Shown one piece after another: positions 32,020 to 32,497 of a stretch of 32,497 bases of DNA. How positions within the stretch are numbered: the stretch's first letter is position 1; each line of letters starts with the position of its first letter. Both the position numbers and the translations under genes were made by a program. The stretch comes from Glycocaulis profundi (GTDB lineage Bacteria > Pseudomonadota > Alphaproteobacteria > Caulobacterales > Maricaulaceae), in contig VJOU01000027.1 of the NCBI GenBank assembly GCA_007050995.1, positions 1-32,497 on the forward strand. Reading direction: 5' to 3'. Under the pieces are notes generated by a model. It was not told where the DNA came from and did no database searches. It saw only the letters and a list, made by a program, of their open reading frames with translations.

Positions 32020-32309
32020 GCGTCCAGGTCCGGACCCGTCTCGCCTGTGGCGGGAACTTTTTCGACACGTCCCCGGTTATGTAGGTTGCAGTCTCTTCGC
32101 AGATGCAGCACAATTCAGGCGCATATGACGCATCGCATCAAATCCCGCGGGCCCGCCTTCACCGACGGCAGGCGCCCGCAGACGCCGCTGGACGGCAATG
32201 CGCGTGTCAGCCTGCGCACGAGGTCGACCCGCGCGTAGGCCGGCAGGCGCGGAATCGATATCCAATTCACCCTCCTGCCCGGCCGATGACCGCGCGCAGG
32301 ATATGCCCC
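32020..32309. other. Leader and promoter region of otsA
   Basis: These 290 bases hold no convincing gene. They contain a candidate sigma-EcfG promoter at 32053-32078 and a leader of about 225 nt before otsA. Small frames here lack supporting features. Confidence 0.5.
32053..32078 (+). promoter_or_regulatory. Candidate sigma-EcfG (general stress) promoter for otsA
   Basis: GGAAC (32053-32057), a 17-nt spacer, then GGTT (32075-32078) differs at one position from the alphaproteobacterial EcfG consensus GGAAC-N16/17-CGTT. It lies about 230 nt upstream of otsA on the same strand. In other alphaproteobacteria trehalose synthesis genes are part of the EcfG general stress regulon, which fits. Chance occurrence in GC-rich DNA cannot be excluded. 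Confidence 0.5.
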
Positions 32310-32497
32310 ATGACCGTCTCCGCAGCCCGATCCGACGCCTCTTCCCGCCTCGTCGTGGTGTCCAACCGGGTCCCCCATGACGCCGAGACGCCGGGCGGGC
32401 TGGCGGTGGCGCTGGGCGACGCGCTGGCGGCGCGCGAGACGCTGTGGTTCGGCTGGAGCGGCGAGATCGAGGAGAACGCCGCCGAGACCGTGAACAC
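32310..32497 (+). CDS. otsA: Trehalose-6-phosphate synthase, N-terminal part (runs off the window)
   Basis: The visible 62 residues read RLVVVSNRVP, then TPGGLAVALGDAL and LWFGWSGEI. This is the N-terminal glucose-6-phosphate/UDP-glucose-binding region of GT20 OtsA. The enzyme makes trehalose-6-phosphate from UDP-glucose and glucose-6-phosphate, which OtsB (28081) then dephosphorylates. AGGA (32298-32301) lies 8 nt before the ATG. Most of the gene lies beyond the right edge. Confidence 0.9.
   Translation, partial: MTVSAARSDASSRLVVVSNRVPHDAETPGGLAVALGDALAARETLWFGWSGEIEENAAETVN

Noticed and set aside
32125-32238. Possible small protein upstream of otsA (ATG at 32125)
   Set aside because: No clear ribosome binding site and no family resemblance; the region is better read as the otsA leader.

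Overview
The window is about 32.5 kb of GC-rich DNA, densely packed with genes. Codon usage, GTG/TTG starts with purine-rich ribosome binding sites, and the gene families (LysR regulators, a sigma-EcfG-like promoter, an otsB / MFS / GH15 / otsA block) point to an alphaproteobacterium, plausibly near Caulobacterales/Hyphomonadaceae/Maricaulaceae. The lineage is an inference. I see no rRNA, tRNA, CRISPR array or phage genes.

Left edge (1-348): one end of an IS3-family insertion sequence, with the first 22 codons of its OrfA, sits inside a LysR-type regulator gene and leaves only 13 LysR codons before a stop supplied by the IS. The broken regulator was divergent from a DJ-1/PfpI-family gene (349-1026), which ends in a strong terminator.

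1205-6370 (minus strand): a likely operon of a thiamine-diphosphate enzyme of the acetolactate synthase family, an aldehyde dehydrogenase, a RidA-family protein and an S10 carboxypeptidase-like lipoprotein. Its upstream region (6371-6709) holds dispersed inverted-repeat elements that recur near 12.1 kb and 17.8 kb.

6710-14069 (plus strand): pirin, a DUF5996-acetyltransferase fusion, a chloroperoxidase-like alpha/beta hydrolase, a glutathione S-transferase, a fusion of an MhqO-like VOC dioxygenase with an MhqD-like carboxylesterase, and a Kef-type cation/proton antiporter. 14103-17627 (minus strand): isochorismatase-family hydrolase, MoaF/SnoaL-like two-domain protein, luciferase-like monooxygenase and an SDR protein lacking the catalytic Tyr and Lys. 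17987-18613: AzoR-type quinone/azo reductase. 18630-19523: LysR regulator, divergent from a second isochorismatase-family gene, a secreted YtcJ-like amidohydrolase with a Cys/His-rich tail, a DoxX protein and an MFS exporter (19843-24510). A DUF4260 membrane protein and an FMN reductase follow. Taken together, 6.7-25.7 kb looks like an accessory region for quinone, electrophile or xenobiotic defence. The dioxygenase, esterase, azoreductase and DoxX set matches the components of the Bacillus subtilis MhqR regulon, but in a different arrangement and with a fused first step.

25889-32497: osmotic and general stress genes. These are a YihY-family membrane protein, an MscS channel, trehalose-6-phosphate phosphatase (otsB), an MFS transporter, a GH15 glycoside hydrolase and the start of trehalose-6-phosphate synthase (otsA), which has a candidate sigma-EcfG promoter about 230 nt upstream.
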